DNA from: Noviherbaspirillum saxi
Lineage (GTDB): Bacteria; Pseudomonadota; Gammaproteobacteria; Burkholderiales; Burkholderiaceae_D
Direction: 5' to 3'
NCBI RefSeq assembly: GCF_003591035.1
Contig: NZ_QYUO01000001.1
Location: 3,038,001-3,102,000, forward strand
Length of the DNA: 64,000 nucleotides
Part shown: positions 10,839-20,848 of the stretch, piece by piece
Layout of the letters: each line of letters opens with the position of its first letter
How positions within the stretch are numbered: the stretch's first letter is position 1
Position numbers and translations under genes: made by a program
The notes under the pieces: model-generated
What the model saw: the letters and a program-made list of their open reading frames with translations, nothing else
Told to the model about the DNA's origin: nothing
Database searches by the model: none

Positions 10839-10930
10839 CTTCGCTGGCATTATCCAGATCAGGTTCAAGGGTATTTCTCACCCGGCGTGCGCTTGATTCA
10901 ACAATTTCAAGCGGGCCAGGACCCCTAGCA
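10839..10930 (-). promoter_or_regulatory. TPP riboswitch (THI element)
   Basis: On the minus strand the region reads from AGGGGTCC through the conserved GGGTGAGAAATACCC block to CCTTGAACCTGATCTGG and ATAATGCCAGCG, the diagnostic THI-box sequences (pyrimidine-sensor CUGAGA-like helix and the ACCUGAUCUGG/UAAUNCCAGCG pyrophosphate-binding part). It ends about 70 bp before the thiC start, the usual place for TPP-dependent repression of thiC expression. Confidence 0.95.
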
Positions 10931-10956
10931 TTGGTCATGTGGCATGACTTCGGCGA

Positions 10957-10984
10957 ATTATACGCGGATCTGCGCGGATGTCAG
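10957..10984 (-). promoter_or_regulatory. Probable thiC promoter
   Basis: On the minus strand CTGACA (10984-10979) is followed after 16 bp by TATAAT (10962-10957), which would start transcription some 20 bp before the riboswitch. A TATAAT at 10998-11003 on the plus strand could be the -10 box of valS, though its -35 is poor; the two promoters would be back to back. Confidence 0.6.
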
Positions 10985-11033
10985 CCATCGCGTCCTTTAT
11001 AATGGTTAGTTTCGCAGAAACATAAGTTAAATC

Positions 11034-13847
11034 ATGGAATTAGCCAAGTCTTTCGAGCCCGCCGAGATTGAGAAACACTGGCATACGGAATGGGAAAAGC
11101 GCGGATACTACACCGCGACCACCGATGCCGGTAAACCTGCATTCAGCATCCAGCTGCCGCCACCGAATGTCACCGGCACGCTGCATATGGGACATGCGTT
11201 CAACCAGACGATCATGGATGGCCTGACCCGTTACTACCGGATGCGCGACCACAATACCGCCTGGATTCCCGGTACCGACCACGCCGGCATCGCGACGCAG
11301 ATCGTCGTCGAACGCCAACTCGATGCGCAAAAGATTTCACGCCACGACCTCGGCCGCGAGAAGTTCCTGGAAAAGGTGTGGGAGTGGAAAGAGCATTCCG
11401 GTTCGACCATCACCGGCCAGATGCGCCGCATGGGCGCATCCACCGACTGGAGCCGCGAATACTTCACGATGGACGAAAAAATGTCCAAGGCCGTGACCGA
11501 AGTCTTCGTACGCCTTCACCAGCAGGGGCTGATCTATCGCGGCAAGCGCCTGGTCAACTGGGACCCGAAGCTGCTCACCGCAGTGTCCGACCTCGAAGTG
11601 GTATCGGAAGAAGAAGACGGCCACATGTGGCATATCCACTATCCGCTGGCCGATGGCAACGGCCACATCACGGTCGCGACGACTCGTCCGGAAACCATGC
11701 TGGGCGACGTCGCGGTTGCGGTGGACCCGACCGACGAACGTTACACCGCGCTGGTCGGCAAGCTGCTGAAGCTGCCGCTGACCGGACGCGAAATTCCAAT
11801 CATCGCCGACGAGTACGTCGACAAGGAATTCGGCACCGGCTGCGTCAAGATCACGCCGGCGCACGACTTCAACGACTATGCGGTCGGCCAGCGCCACAAT
11901 CTTGAAAAGATCAGCATCCTCACGCTCGATGCGAAGATCAATGAAAACGGCCCGGCCAAATACCATGGCATGGACCGCTACGATGCGCGCAAGCAGATCG
12001 TGACCGACCTTGAGGCCGAAGGCTTGCTCGAACTGGTCAAGCCGCACAAGCTGATGGTCCCGCGCGGCGACCGCACCGGCGTCGTGATCGAGCCGATGCT
12101 GACCGACCAGTGGTTTGTCGCGATGAGCAAGCCGGCGCCGGAAGGCACGCACTTCCCCGGCAAGTCGATCGCCGAAGTCGCCCTCGAAAAGGTGTCCGGC
12201 GGCGAGATCAAGTTCGTGCCCGAGAACTGGGCCACGACCTACAATCAATGGCTCAACAATATCCAGGACTGGTGCATCTCGCGTCAGCTGTGGTGGGGCC
12301 ATCAGATCCCGGCATGGTATGACGACGAAGGTAATATCTACGTCGCGCGCAACGAAGAGGAAGCGCAGGCGCAGGCTGGCGGCAAGACGCTGAAACGCGA
12401 AAGCGATGTGCTCGACACCTGGTTCTCGTCCGCGCTGGTGCCCTTCTCTTCGCTGGGCTGGCCGGAAGAAACGCCGGATTACAAAATGTTCCTGCCGTCG
12501 TCGGTGCTGGTCACCGGCTTCGACATCATCTTCTTCTGGGTTGCGCGCATGGTGATGATGACCACGCACTTCACCGGCAAGGTGCCATTCGATACCGTAT
12601 ACGTGCACGGCCTGGTGCGCGATGCGAGCGGCCAGAAGATGTCCAAGTCCAAGGGCAATACGCTGGACCCGATCGACCTGATCGACGGCATCGATGTCGA
12701 AGCGCTGGTTGCCAAGCGTACCACCGGCCTGATGAATCCCAAGCAGGCGGAAAGCATCGCCAAGGCGACGCGCAAGGAATTCCCGAACGGCGTTCCGGCC
12801 TTCGGTACCGATGCGCTGCGCTTCACGATGGCAAGCTATGCTTCGCTCGGCCGCAACATCAACTTCGATCTGAATCGCTGCGAAGGCTATCGCAACTTCT
12901 GCAACAAGCTGTGGAATGCAACGCGCTTTGTGCTGATGAATACCGAAGGCAAGGATTGCGGCTTCGATGGCGCATCCTGCGGCGAAGGCGGACGCGATTT
13001 TTCACAAGCCGATCGCTGGATCGTATCGCTGCTGCAGCGTACCGAAGCCGACGTGGAAAAAGGCTTTGCCGATTACCGCTTCGACAATATCGCTTCCGCG
13101 ATCTACAAGTTCATCTGGGACGAATACTGCGACTGGTATCTCGAAGTCGCGAAGGTACAAATCCAGAATGGCAATGAAGCCCAGCAGCGCGCAACGCGCC
13201 GCACCTTGCTGCGTGTGCTCGAAACCGTGCTGCGCCTGTCGCATCCGGTCATTCCATTCATCACCGAACAGCTGTGGCAAAAGATTGCGCCAATGACCGA
13301 CCGCCGGCTCGATGCAGCCGGCGAATCGATCATGCTGCAAGCCTACCCGCAGCCGAACGCGGAAAAGATCGATGACAAGGCGGAAACCTGGATGACGCAG
13401 CTCAAGGCCATGACGGATGCATGCCGTAATCTGCGCGGAGAAATGCAATTGTCGCCTGCACAGCGCGTCCCGCTGGTTATCGAGGCGAGCGGTGAAGAAC
13501 AGGCGCATGTGCAATCCTTCGTGCCCTACCTGCAGGCATTGGCGAAGCTGTCCGATGTGCAGGTAGTCAGCACCTTGCCGGAATCGCCGGCGCCGGTCTC
13601 GGTAGTCGGTACTGCCAAGCTGATGCTGAAAGTGGAGATCGATGTCGCGGCCGAACGCGAACGCCTGTCGAAAGAGGTCGCGCGACTCGAAGGCGAGATC
13701 ACCAAGGCCAACGCCAAGCTCGGCAATGAAAGCTTCGTCGCCCGTGCCCCTGCTCAAGTCGTAGCTCAGGAGAAAGAGCGTCTCGTGACCTTTGGAGCCA
13801 CGCTGGAAAAACTGCGCGAGCAGTTTGAGAAACTGCAAAAAAGCTAA
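11034..13847 (+). CDS. valS: Valyl-tRNA synthetase
   Basis: Charges tRNA-Val; class I synthetase of 937 residues, a usual length. The HIGH signature appears as HMGH (51-54, in [12 protein letters not shown]) and KMSKS at 535-539. Between them lies the CP1 editing domain ([15 protein letters not shown], and the [15 protein letters not shown] segment that contributes to hydrolysis of Thr-tRNAVal). The anticodon-binding domain and a C-terminal coiled-coil arm (about 860-935) follow. Transcribed divergently from the thiamine operon. Confidence 0.97.
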   Translation: MELAKSFEPAEIEKHWHTEWEKRGYYTATTDAGKPAFSIQLPPPNVTGTLHMGHAFNQTIMDGLTRYYRMRDHNTAWIPGTDHAGIATQIVVERQLDAQKISRHDLGREKFLEKVWEWKEHSGSTITGQMRRMGASTDWSREYFTMDEKMSKAVTEVFVRLHQQGLIYRGKRLVNWDPKLLTAVSDLEVVSEEEDGHMWHIHYPLADGNGHITVATTRPETMLGDVAVAVDPTDERYTALVGKLLKLPLTGREIPIIADEYVDKEFGTGCVKITPAHDFNDYAVGQRHNLEKISILTLDAKINENGPAKYHGMDRYDARKQIVTDLEAEGLLELVKPHKLMVPRGDRTGVVIEPMLTDQWFVAMSKPAPEGTHFPGKSIAEVALEKVSGGEIKFVPENWATTYNQWLNNIQDWCISRQLWWGHQIPAWYDDEGNIYVARNEEEAQAQAGGKTLKRESDVLDTWFSSALVPFSSLGWPEETPDYKMFLPSSVLVTGFDIIFFWVARMVMMTTHFTGKVPFDTVYVHGLVRDASGQKMSKSKGNTLDPIDLIDGIDVEALVAKRTTGLMNPKQAESIAKATRKEFPNGVPAFGTDALRFTMASYASLGRNINFDLNRCEGYRNFCNKLWNATRFVLMNTEGKDCGFDGASCGEGGRDFSQADRWIVSLLQRTEADVEKGFADYRFDNIASAIYKFIWDEYCDWYLEVAKVQIQNGNEAQQRATRRTLLRVLETVLRLSHPVIPFITEQLWQKIAPMTDRRLDAAGESIMLQAYPQPNAEKIDDKAETWMTQLKAMTDACRNLRGEMQLSPAQRVPLVIEASGEEQAHVQSFVPYLQALAKLSDVQVVSTLPESPAPVSVVGTAKLMLKVEIDVAAERERLSKEVARLEGEITKANAKLGNESFVARAPAQVVAQEKERLVTFGATLEKLREQFEKLQKS

Positions 13848-13927
13848 GAATCCCGTACGGGACACTTGGGTCTGTCGCGCTATACCAGCAGCGGCAGCCC
13901 CAACGGTACTTCAGGAGACAGGACACT

Positions 13928-14377
13928 ATGATCAGAATAATGATTGGCTACGGCATCGCCATCGCGGCGCTTGCCGGATCTGCCGCGTGGGCGCAGGACG
14001 CGTCGCCGGTGGGCTTATGGAAAACCATTGATGACGAGACCGGCAAGCCGAAGTCGCTGGTGCGGATCACCGACAATGGCGGCGAATTGCGCGGCAGGAT
14101 CGAGAAACTTTTCCCGGAAGCCGGCGCGGAACCCAATCCTAAATGCGACAAATGCGAAGATGCACGCAAAGACCAGCCGATCGTCGGCATGACCATCATC
14201 ACCGGCATGAAAAAAGACGGCAACGAATACAATGGCGGCCAGATCCTCGATCCTGGCAACGGCAAGGTTTACAAAAGCAAGATGTCGCTCAACGATGGCG
14301 GCAAGAAGCTGGATGTGCGCGGCTATATCGGTGTGCCCATGCTGGGCCGGACCCAGACCTGGGTGCGCGCGGAGTAA
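13928..14377 (+). CDS. DUF2147 domain exported protein
   Basis: A 149-residue protein with a signal peptide (residues 1 to about 22, cleavage after AAWA) and a DUF2147 domain: VGLWKTIDDETGKPKSLVRI, then GGELRGRIEKLF, a CDKC pair, GMTIITGM and WVRAE at the end. Members are small, probably periplasmic beta-rich proteins of unknown function. It follows valS by 80 bp and ends at a strong terminator. Confidence 0.82.
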   Translation: MIRIMIGYGIAIAALAGSAAWAQDASPVGLWKTIDDETGKPKSLVRITDNGGELRGRIEKLFPEAGAEPNPKCDKCEDARKDQPIVGMTIITGMKKDGNEYNGGQILDPGNGKVYKSKMSLNDGGKKLDVRGYIGVPMLGRTQTWVRAE

Positions 14378-14394
14378 GCAGAACCGGCAGAAAC

Positions 14395-14437
14395 AAAACC
14401 CAAAGGGCGCCCGCATTGCAGGCGCCCTTTGGGTTTT
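14395..14437 (+). terminator. Strong intrinsic terminator, likely bidirectional
   Basis: A perfect 17-bp stem (AAAACCCAAAGGGCGCC with its complement) and a 9-base loop, with A and T runs at the two ends. It lies between the DUF2147 gene (plus) and the convergent hydratase gene (minus) and can serve both. Confidence 0.9.
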
Positions 14438-14474
14438 GAACAGTTTGCTTTACGTCGTTGAATCAAATCCCGAT

Positions 14475-15299
14475 TCAAACAAAGGAAATCGTCAATCCCG
14501 GCAGACTGACACCCGAAAACGCGGAGGTCCAGGTTTCACCCGGCTTGATCGGGCACACATCGGTCCAGGTACCGGTGGTAATGATTTCACCCGCCTCCAT
14601 CGGTGCAAATTGCGGCTGCTCGCGCAGCAATTGATGCAGATGCCATAAGGCGTGCAAGGGGCTGCCGAGCACATCGCTGCCGAAGCCGGCCGATCGCAAT
14701 TCGTCGCCACAGGACAGCGACAGGCTGGCATTGGCCAGTACATCGGCCAGATTGCGCCGGCTTGCCGCCGACAGCATTCTTGGCTCTCCCACGATCAGGG
14801 ATCCATGCAGACCGAATGCGGCGATCGAATCGGCCATTTCAAATTTCCAGCCAGGGAAAGGGCAAATCACGATTTCGAATGCATGCGCCATCCATTCGAT
14901 GCAATCGGCAAGCTCTTCCATCGTCGCGTCGGGAGCCGGTGTGGAACCAAGCTTGAATACCAGCTCCGGACCGATGCGGGGTTGCGTCGCGCCGAGCAGG
15001 CTCTGGATGCCGCGATTGTCTTCGGTAAAACGCACGGTGGCATCGAATACCGGAGTCCAGATCGGGGTGCGGATCGGCTCGCGCTCGCCATACTTGGACC
15101 ATATCTTGCGATTGGTAAAGCCGATTTTTCGCCCGATTGGAGTTTCCCCTTGTGCAATACGAATGTCCATGGTGCAGCGGACGATGTCATAGCTGTCCGC
15201 AATGGAAAGGGATGATTCCGCGGACAACGGCGGCATGAGCTGCGCCCGCGCCCGCGCATCGAGCAGTTGATGCGCATAGCGGTTGGCTTGCGTGGACAT
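14475..15299 (-). CDS. 2-keto-4-pentenoate hydratase family protein
   Basis: A 274-residue member of the MhpD/hydratase-decarboxylase family, which hydrate 2-oxopent-4-enoates in meta-cleavage pathways or act on related oxo acids. Recognisable parts are GRKIGFTNRKIW (about 58-69), the acidic PRIGPELVFKL metal-binding segment, and SFEMADSIAAFG-like and LGSPLHALWHL blocks. No other catabolic gene is nearby, so the substrate cannot be deduced. I prefer the ATG at 15299 (MSTQANRYA); a second ATG two codons upstream is equally possible and neither has a strong ribosome site. Confidence 0.82.
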   Translation of the reverse strand: MSTQANRYAHQLLDARARAQLMPPLSAESSLSIADSYDIVRCTMDIRIAQGETPIGRKIGFTNRKIWSKYGEREPIRTPIWTPVFDATVRFTEDNRGIQSLLGATQPRIGPELVFKLGSTPAPDATMEELADCIEWMAHAFEIVICPFPGWKFEMADSIAAFGLHGSLIVGEPRMLSAASRRNLADVLANASLSLSCGDELRSAGFGSDVLGSPLHALWHLHQLLREQPQFAPMEAGEIITTGTWTDVCPIKPGETWTSAFSGVSLPGLTISFV

Positions 15300-15305
15300 G
15301 AGCAT

Positions 15306-15589
15306 GGTGGAAAACTCGATCGGGGGATGGGGAACGGGTTGGACACCGCATCCTGTAGCTAGCCGTACAGCCTTTACGTGGCATTGCCGCAGGCATGCGC
15401 TTTTTCAAACAAAAAAGTGCGACCGTGCTTTAACAGGCCATTATAAGGTGATCTTTGCCGATTCTTTGCGCAAGACAAAAATTACCGTATTACTACGCAT
15501 GTCAAAGTAGCAACCTAAGTATTAACGAGTTGATCAGACTAGCTTTGCGGCAGAAGGTTGCAGTCGGGTCGTCAGAGCCGGTACCCGGC
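15306..15589. other. Intergenic region, hydratase-ruvB
   Basis: About 284 bp without a plausible gene. It holds an A/T-rich segment and an isolated minus-strand TATAAT at 15445-15440 that could be the hydratase -10 box, but no convincing -35 partner. Confidence 0.4.
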
Positions 15590-16654
15590 TTAACCGGATT
15601 GCTGTTCCCACAAGTCACCGGTCGGACCTGTACGCGGGGCCGTGACACCGAAATGGGTATAGGCAGCCGGCGTAGCAATCCGCCCGCGCGGCGTACGCTG
15701 CAAGAAACCTTGCTGGATCAGGTAGGGTTCCAACACATCTTCAATGGTGTCGCGCTCTTCGCCGATCGCCGCCGCCAGGTTGTCCAGACCGACCGGGCCG
15801 CCGTTGAACTTGAACAGCACAGCTTCCAGCAGCTTGCGGTCCATGAGGTCGAAGCCGACCGCGTCCACGTCCAGCATCTTCAGCGCAGCATCGGCCATCA
15901 CGCGGGTGATTTCGCCATTGCCCTTGACTTCTGCATAGTCGCGCACGCGCCGCAGCAGGCGGTTGGCAATTCGCGGCGTGCCGCGACTGCGCTTGGCGAT
16001 TTCCAGCGCGCCGTCGGGGACAATGACTGCATGCAGCAGCGACGCGCTGCGGGTAACGATTTTGGCAAGTTCTTCCGGAGTATAAAACTCCAGCCGTGCG
16101 ACGATGCCGAAGCGGTCGCGCAGCGGGTTGGTCAGCATGCCGGCCCGCGTGGTCGCGCCGACCAGCGTAAACGGCTGCAGGTCAAGGCGTACGGAACGTG
16201 CCGCCGGGCCTTCGCCGATCATGATATCGATCTGATAATCTTCCAGCGCCGGATACAGGATTTCTTCAACGACCGGTGAAAGCCGGTGAATTTCATCGAT
16301 GAACAGGACGTCATTCGGTTCCAGGTTGGTCAGTAACGCCGCCAAGTCGCCGGCGCGCTCAAGCACCGGGCCGGATGTCTGACGCAGGTTGACCCCCATT
16401 TCTCGGGCGATGATATGGGCAAGCGTTGTCTTGCCCAAGCCGGGCGGTCCGAACAGCAGCGTGTGGTCTAGCGCTTCGCGGCGCTGGCGCGCAGCGGTGA
16501 TGAAAATATCCAGCTGGGCATGAATTTTTTCCTGTCCGACATATTCGTCAAGATGCTTCGGCCGCAATGCGCGTTCGATGGCCTCTTCGTTGGAAGAAGC
16601 CGGTGTGGCGGCAATGATTCTTTGTTCGCCAAAGTTATCGGTCTGAATGCTCAT
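15590..16654 (-). CDS. ruvB: Holliday junction branch migration ATPase RuvB
   Basis: The 354-residue AAA+ motor that drives branch migration of Holliday junctions in a complex with RuvA. Walker [10 protein letters not shown] (69-77), Walker [10 protein letters not shown], sensor GATTRAGML, and the arginine finger region RDRFGIV are present, followed by the C-terminal winged-helix domain ([15 protein letters not shown]). It follows ruvA by about 35 bp in the same direction. Confidence 0.97.
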   Translation of the reverse strand: MSIQTDNFGEQRIIAATPASSNEEAIERALRPKHLDEYVGQEKIHAQLDIFITAARQRREALDHTLLFGPPGLGKTTLAHIIAREMGVNLRQTSGPVLERAGDLAALLTNLEPNDVLFIDEIHRLSPVVEEILYPALEDYQIDIMIGEGPAARSVRLDLQPFTLVGATTRAGMLTNPLRDRFGIVARLEFYTPEELAKIVTRSASLLHAVIVPDGALEIAKRSRGTPRIANRLLRRVRDYAEVKGNGEITRVMADAALKMLDVDAVGFDLMDRKLLEAVLFKFNGGPVGLDNLAAAIGEERDTIEDVLEPYLIQQGFLQRTPRGRIATPAAYTHFGVTAPRTGPTGDLWEQQSG

Positions 16655-16689
16655 CCTGGGCCTGTCGTCGGTTAGTCTTTACGGCTTCA

Positions 16690-17268
16690 TTACGCTTTCG
16701 ACAGCGCCTTCAACGCAAGCTTGATGCCTTCGGAAACGCCGGCACCCGCTGGCACCTGCTTCAAGGCCAGCATGGCTTCCTTGTCGGAATATCCCAGCGC
16801 CACAAGTGCATTGAGAATATCGGAAGTCGCATCGCTATGCGGCGCGCCACCGACCGCGCCAAGATCGGCGCCCAACTTGCCCTTGAGTTCGAGCAGCAGA
16901 CGCTCGGCAGTCTTTTTGCCTATGCCCGGTATCTTGGTCAGACGTCCAGCTTCCTGCAGCGTAATTGCCTGCGACAAATCGCCCACCGACATGCCGGACA
17001 GAATGGACAGCGCGGTGCGCGCGCCAACTCCGGAAATCTTGATCAATTGCTTAAAGACATTGCGCTCTTCAACGCTGCCAAAACCATAGAGCAAATGAGC
17101 ATCTTCACGTACTGCCATATGCGTGAGCAGCACGACCTTTTCGCCCATTGCGGGCAGGTTATAGAAGGTGCTCATGGGCACATCGACTTCATAGCCGACC
17201 CCGTTGCAATCGATCAGCAACTGGGGCGGATTTTTCTCAAGCAGGGTTCCGGAAAGGCGGCCTATCAT
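16690..17268 (-). CDS. ruvA: Holliday junction DNA helicase subunit RuvA
   Basis: A 192-residue protein that binds four-way junctions and loads RuvB. It has the N-terminal OB fold ([12 protein letters not shown]...VGYEVDVP), two helix-hairpin-helix motifs ([15 protein letters not shown] and [17 protein letters not shown]) and the flexible-linked C-terminal RuvB-binding domain ([16 protein letters not shown]). I start it at MIGRL (17268), the family N terminus, three codons inside a longer frame. Unlike in most relatives, ruvC is not immediately upstream: an opposite-strand gene intervenes, so ruvAB needs a promoter between 17269 and 17383. Confidence 0.95.
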   Translation of the reverse strand: MIGRLSGTLLEKNPPQLLIDCNGVGYEVDVPMSTFYNLPAMGEKVVLLTHMAVREDAHLLYGFGSVEERNVFKQLIKISGVGARTALSILSGMSVGDLSQAITLQEAGRLTKIPGIGKKTAERLLLELKGKLGADLGAVGGAPHSDATSDILNALVALGYSDKEAMLALKQVPAGAGVSEGIKLALKALSKA

Positions 17269-17383
17269 AGATAACAAGTCGAAATAAAGTCAGTTGCATG
17301 ATACAGGACAATTGGTCCCCATCCCAATGACGCAAAGGCGTGCTTCTTGCGTGGCAAAGCATTCCGGACAAGGATATTTCCCG

Positions 17384-17950
17384 ATGAAAGAAACTCCAAT
17401 ACAGGACATGCAAGACGTAAATATTTTTCGCTTCACGCCTGAACGCAAGTCGGGGCAGTTTAGCCTGCGGCAATTATTTAAACGGCGAATGCTCCAGTTC
17501 ATCCAACGTGTCGCGCATAGCAGTGTAGTGCGCACGCCTCTAGCTTGGGCGGGCACCCTGTTCGGCATCGCATGGGCATCGCCGCTCACTGCAGCCGGCT
17601 TGCTGCTGGCTTTGCCGATTGTGGTATCGCGCGGGCATGTGCAGCTGGTGCGCGGACATACGGTGGCCTTGCTGGTGCGCGGGCCGCTCGCCGATTTCAT
17701 GCTGCGCCGACATCCGTTTGGCGTAATGAATGCCATGGCGATAGGCCACGTGGTGATTGCCTCGGACGAAGGTCTGTCTTCGCGCGTACTGATCCACGAA
17801 CTGACCCATGTCAGGCAAGCCGCACTCTGGGGTCCGTTGTTTCCGTTTGCCTATCTTGCGTCCAGCGCCTGGGCCGCATTGCGCGGCAAGGATGCGTATT
17901 GGCATAACCGCTTTGAAGTCGCCGCGCGCAGGTCCGAGAAACGCTTCTAG
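17384..17950 (+). CDS. Putative membrane protein with a HELTH (HExxH) motif
   Basis: A 188-residue protein I cannot assign to a named family. It begins MKETPIQDMQ after an AAGGA ribosome site 9 bp upstream; a longer frame from 17294 is less likely. A basic segment (30-50) leads to a hydrophobic region (52-80), and a zinc-protease-like motif HELTH occupies residues 138-142 with a glutamate at 178 that could be a third ligand, after a second hydrophobic patch (150-166). This pattern suggests a small membrane-associated metalloprotein, but activity is not demonstrated by sequence. It lies on the strand opposite to the ruv genes, between ruvA and ruvC, with only 9 bp to the convergent ruvC stop. 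Confidence 0.65.
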   Translation: MKETPIQDMQDVNIFRFTPERKSGQFSLRQLFKRRMLQFIQRVAHSSVVRTPLAWAGTLFGIAWASPLTAAGLLLALPIVVSRGHVQLVRGHTVALLVRGPLADFMLRRHPFGVMNAMAIGHVVIASDEGLSSRVLIHELTHVRQAALWGPLFPFAYLASSAWAALRGKDAYWHNRFEVAARRSEKRF

Positions 17951-17959
17951 GGCAAAATC

Positions 17960-18502
17960 CTAGCCGATCAGCCGGCCTCGCCGCACACGCAAGCCTTTCT
18001 TCGCAAGCGCCGGCGCGAGTCCGCCGAGAGTGGACAATACGTCCCCGCTGTGCGCATGGCAGATCGCGACACCCAGCGCATCAGCCGCGTCGGTACTCGG
18101 CATCCCTGACAGCAGCAGCAGGCGCTGCACCATATCCTGCACCTGCTGCTTCTGCGCCTTGCCGTGACCAACGACCGCCTGCTTGATTTGCAAGGCGGTG
18201 TATTCCGCCACCGTCAGGTCGGCATTCACCAATGCGCAAATCGCAGCGCCGCGCGCCTGGCCGAGCAGCAGTGTCGATTGCGGATTGACGTTGACGAAAA
18301 CCTTTTCAATCGCGGCGCAATCGGGGGAATAGGTGCGAATGATTTCGGACACGCCGGCCAGAATAGTCTTCAGGCGTTGCGGCAGATCCGCGTCCGGGGT
18401 CTTGATGGTACCGGATGCGATATAACGGAGTTTGGTGCCCTGTTTGTCGATGACGCCAAAGCCGGTAGTACGCAAGCCTGGATCGATGCCGAGGATTTTC
18501 AT
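17960..18502 (-). CDS. ruvC: Holliday junction resolvase RuvC
   Basis: The 180-residue nuclease that resolves Holliday junctions. The first catalytic aspartate is D7 in [12 protein letters not shown]; the others fall in AAIEKVFVN (Glu), and in the C-terminal [14 protein letters not shown] block. The start at 18502 (MKILGIDPG) is the family N terminus; the frame continues 78 codons upstream, but that extension passes through a repeat element and is not coding. It ends 9 bp from the convergent HELTH gene. Confidence 0.96.
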   Translation of the reverse strand: MKILGIDPGLRTTGFGVIDKQGTKLRYIASGTIKTPDADLPQRLKTILAGVSEIIRTYSPDCAAIEKVFVNVNPQSTLLLGQARGAAICALVNADLTVAEYTALQIKQAVVGHGKAQKQQVQDMVQRLLLLSGMPSTDAADALGVAICHAHSGDVLSTLGGLAPALAKKGLRVRRGRLIG

Positions 18503-18619
18503 TGTACCGATCGATGGCGGGCGCCACGCAAGAGGAAGTAAGACTGGGACGGTATGCTGGTCATGGTTGGTTCGCTCTAGCATTCGCGCCATAAGGTGAA
18601 CGCGATTCACGTCTGATTC

Positions 18620-18779
18620 TAGAGCAGTTTCACCCTGACTGTACCGCCGATGCCGGACGCTTTGCCCGCGGCACGGCGTTGCGGTTCCTTGCCATGGCTC
18701 GCCATGTCGCGTCGCCGCGCCTTGTTCCACGGGCAAATCGCCTCGGCCTCGACTGGCAAGTCAGGGTGAAACTGCTCTA
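18620..18779. mobile_element. MITE-like fold-back element, copy 1 (160 bp)
   Basis: The element begins TAGAGCAGTTTCACCCTGAC and ends with the exact complement; the perfect terminal inverted repeats are 21 bp and have TA at both outer ends. The interior is itself an imperfect palindrome (for example GCTTTGCCCGCGG against GATTTGCCCGTGG), so the whole unit can fold back. It differs from the copy at 51011-51170 at only three positions. It lies between purH and ruvC and encodes nothing. TA ends suggest mobilisation by an IS630/mariner-type transposase (inference). Confidence 0.85.
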
Positions 18780-18842
18780 GCGAATCGGCAAGCGTCAACC
18801 AAACGAATTTACCTTGAACGGCAAGCGGCGCAGCGTAAGGGC

Positions 18843-18912
18843 AACAAAGGCGCGCGAACCTCGCACGCCTTTGTTCTCAAGACCGGACCGGGCTCGCGTT
18901 GCGAGCCGGTCC
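18843..18912 (-). terminator. Two hairpins downstream of purH
   Basis: AACAAAGGCG (18843-18852) pairs with CGCCTTTGTT (18866-18875), and GGCTCGC (18891-18897) pairs with GCGAGCC (18901-18907). Both lie just past the purH stop. Neither is followed by a clear U-tract on the minus strand, so termination efficiency is uncertain. Confidence 0.45.
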
Positions 18913-18930
18913 TGCATAGAGAGTTGCACA

Positions 18931-20505
18931 TCAATGACGGAAGTGGCGCGTACCGGTGAACAGCATCACCACGCCACGCTCGTCGGCTGCATCGATCACT
19001 TCCTGGTCGCGCATGGAGCCGCCCGGATGAATCACGCATGTCGCGCCGGCATCGACCACGACATCGAGGCCGTCGCGAAATGGGAAGAAGGCGTCGGACG
19101 CGACCGCAGTGCCGGTCAGCGACAGGCCTGCATTCTGCGCTTTGATCGAGGCAATGCGCGCCGAATCGATGCGGCTCATCTGACCGGCACCGACGCCCAT
19201 GGTCATGCCATTGGCGCAGAACACGATCGCATTCGATTTCACGAACTTGGCGACGCGCCAGGCAAACATCAGATCCTGCATCTGCTGCGGCGTCGGCTGT
19301 TTCTTGGTCACGACCTTGAGTTCGGCAACGGCAACGTTCTTTGCGTCAGGCGACTGCAGCAGCAGACCGCCGCCGACGCGCTTGAAGTCATAGGCATTGA
19401 CGGCGTTGGCCAAGGGGATTTCCAGCAAGCGGACGTTTTGCTTGGCAGCGAATACCTGCTTTGCTTCCGCTGTAAATGCCGGCGCGATCAACACTTCGAC
19501 GAATTGCTTGGCCACCGCTTCGGCTGCCTTGCCATCTAGCTCGCGGTTGAACGCAATGATGCCGCCGAACGCGGAAGTCGGGTCAGTCTGCAATGCCTTG
19601 CTGTAGGCCTCGAATGTCGACGTGCCGACCGCCACGCCGCATGGATTCGCATGCTTGATGATGACGCAGGCAGTCTCTTCGAAAGTCTTCACGCATTCCC
19701 AGGCGGCGTCGGCGTCGGCGATATTGTTGTAAGACAGTTCCTTGCCCTGCAGCTGGCGGTAATTGGCCAGCGAGCCGGTGACCGGTGCGAGGTCGCGATA
19801 GAACGCTGCCGACTGGTGCGGGTTTTCGCCGTAACGCATTTCCTGCACTTTTTCGAAATGCATGTTCAGTGTCTGCGGATAGGCACTGCGCGTCGCATGC
19901 TGCTTGTCTTCACCGAGCGCGGTCAGATAATTGGTGATCGCGCCATCGTATTGTGCGGTATGCGCAAACACTTTCTTGGCCAGCGCAAACTTGGTGTCGT
20001 AACCGACTTCGCCATTGTTCGCTTTCATTTCATCCAGCACGCGGCTGTAGTCGGCCGGGTCGCAGACCACCACCACGTCCTTGTGGTTCTTGGCCGAGGA
20101 ACGCAGCATGGTAGGACCGCCGATGTCGATGTTTTCAATCGCGTCTTCCAGTGTGCACTGGTCCTTGGCCACGGTTTGCTGGAACGGATAGAGATTCACG
20201 ACCACCATATCGATGGTTGGAATGCCATGCTGTTGAAGCGCGGCCACATGCTCGGGAAAATCCCGGCGCGCCAGAATGCCGCCATGGACTTTCGGGTGCA
20301 AGGTCTTGACACGACCATCAAGCATTTCCGGAAAGCCGGTGTAGTCAGCCACTTCGGTGACTTTCACGCCATTGTCGGCGAGCAGCTTTGCGGTGCCGCC
20401 AGTGGACAGGATATTGACGCCTTGTGCCGCAAGCGCCTTGGCGAAGTCGAGTACACCCGTCTTGTCGGAGACGGAAATCAATGCTTGTTTGATCATGATG
20501 GACAT
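18931..20505 (-). CDS. purH: Bifunctional AICAR formyltransferase/IMP cyclohydrolase PurH
   Basis: Catalyses the last two steps of IMP synthesis. The N-terminal third is the IMP cyclohydrolase domain ([31 protein letters not shown]); the rest is the transformylase domain with [25 protein letters not shown] (catalytic Lys-His region) and [11 protein letters not shown]. Length 524 is normal. Two starts are possible, ATG at 20505 or MIKQALIS at 20496; neither has a strong ribosome site. Lies downstream of fis in the dusB-fis-purH order common in Burkholderiales. Confidence 0.96.
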   Translation of the reverse strand: MSIMIKQALISVSDKTGVLDFAKALAAQGVNILSTGGTAKLLADNGVKVTEVADYTGFPEMLDGRVKTLHPKVHGGILARRDFPEHVAALQQHGIPTIDMVVVNLYPFQQTVAKDQCTLEDAIENIDIGGPTMLRSSAKNHKDVVVVCDPADYSRVLDEMKANNGEVGYDTKFALAKKVFAHTAQYDGAITNYLTALGEDKQHATRSAYPQTLNMHFEKVQEMRYGENPHQSAAFYRDLAPVTGSLANYRQLQGKELSYNNIADADAAWECVKTFEETACVIIKHANPCGVAVGTSTFEAYSKALQTDPTSAFGGIIAFNRELDGKAAEAVAKQFVEVLIAPAFTAEAKQVFAAKQNVRLLEIPLANAVNAYDFKRVGGGLLLQSPDAKNVAVAELKVVTKKQPTPQQMQDLMFAWRVAKFVKSNAIVFCANGMTMGVGAGQMSRIDSARIASIKAQNAGLSLTGTAVASDAFFPFRDGLDVVVDAGATCVIHPGGSMRDQEVIDAADERGVVMLFTGTRHFRH

Positions 20506-20585
20506 GCAGTAAGTGATGGATAACGTAAACGGTGGCGCTTAGGCGCCGCTTGCTTGGGCTCCTGCAAAACCGCTTACGTTATGAA

Positions 20586-20819
20586 TCACAGCAAGCCGTG
20601 CTGTTGCAATTTCTTGCGCAGTGTATTGCGATTGATGCCGAGCATGTCGGCAGCCATGGACTGGTTGCCGTCGGCCCGCTCCATCACCACTTCCAGTATC
20701 GGCTTTTCCACCGTAAAGACCACCATTTCATAGACATTCGACGGTTGTTGCTCGCCGAGATCCTTGAAGTATTTTTCAAGGCTTTTCTTGACGACGTCCT
20801 GGATATTGTCTTTGCTCAT
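20586..20819 (-). CDS. fis: Fis family DNA-binding protein
   Basis: A 77-residue nucleoid protein/transcription factor homologous to Fis. The C-terminal helix-turn-helix (NQSMAADMLGINRNTLRKKL, about 52-71) is clear and the N-terminal half matches the dimerisation/Hin-activation region in length. It follows dusB by 29 bp on the same strand, the classical dusB-fis operon, and likely controls rRNA and metabolic promoters. Confidence 0.93.
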   Translation of the reverse strand: MSKDNIQDVVKKSLEKYFKDLGEQQPSNVYEMVVFTVEKPILEVVMERADGNQSMAADMLGINRNTLRKKLQQHGLL

Positions 20820-20848
20820 GGGAATCTGTATTGGTGTTTTTATTCGGG

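Noticed and set aside
18503-18736. 78-codon N-terminal extension of ruvC
   Set aside because: It reads through the MITE-like element; the conserved ruvC N terminus begins at 18502.
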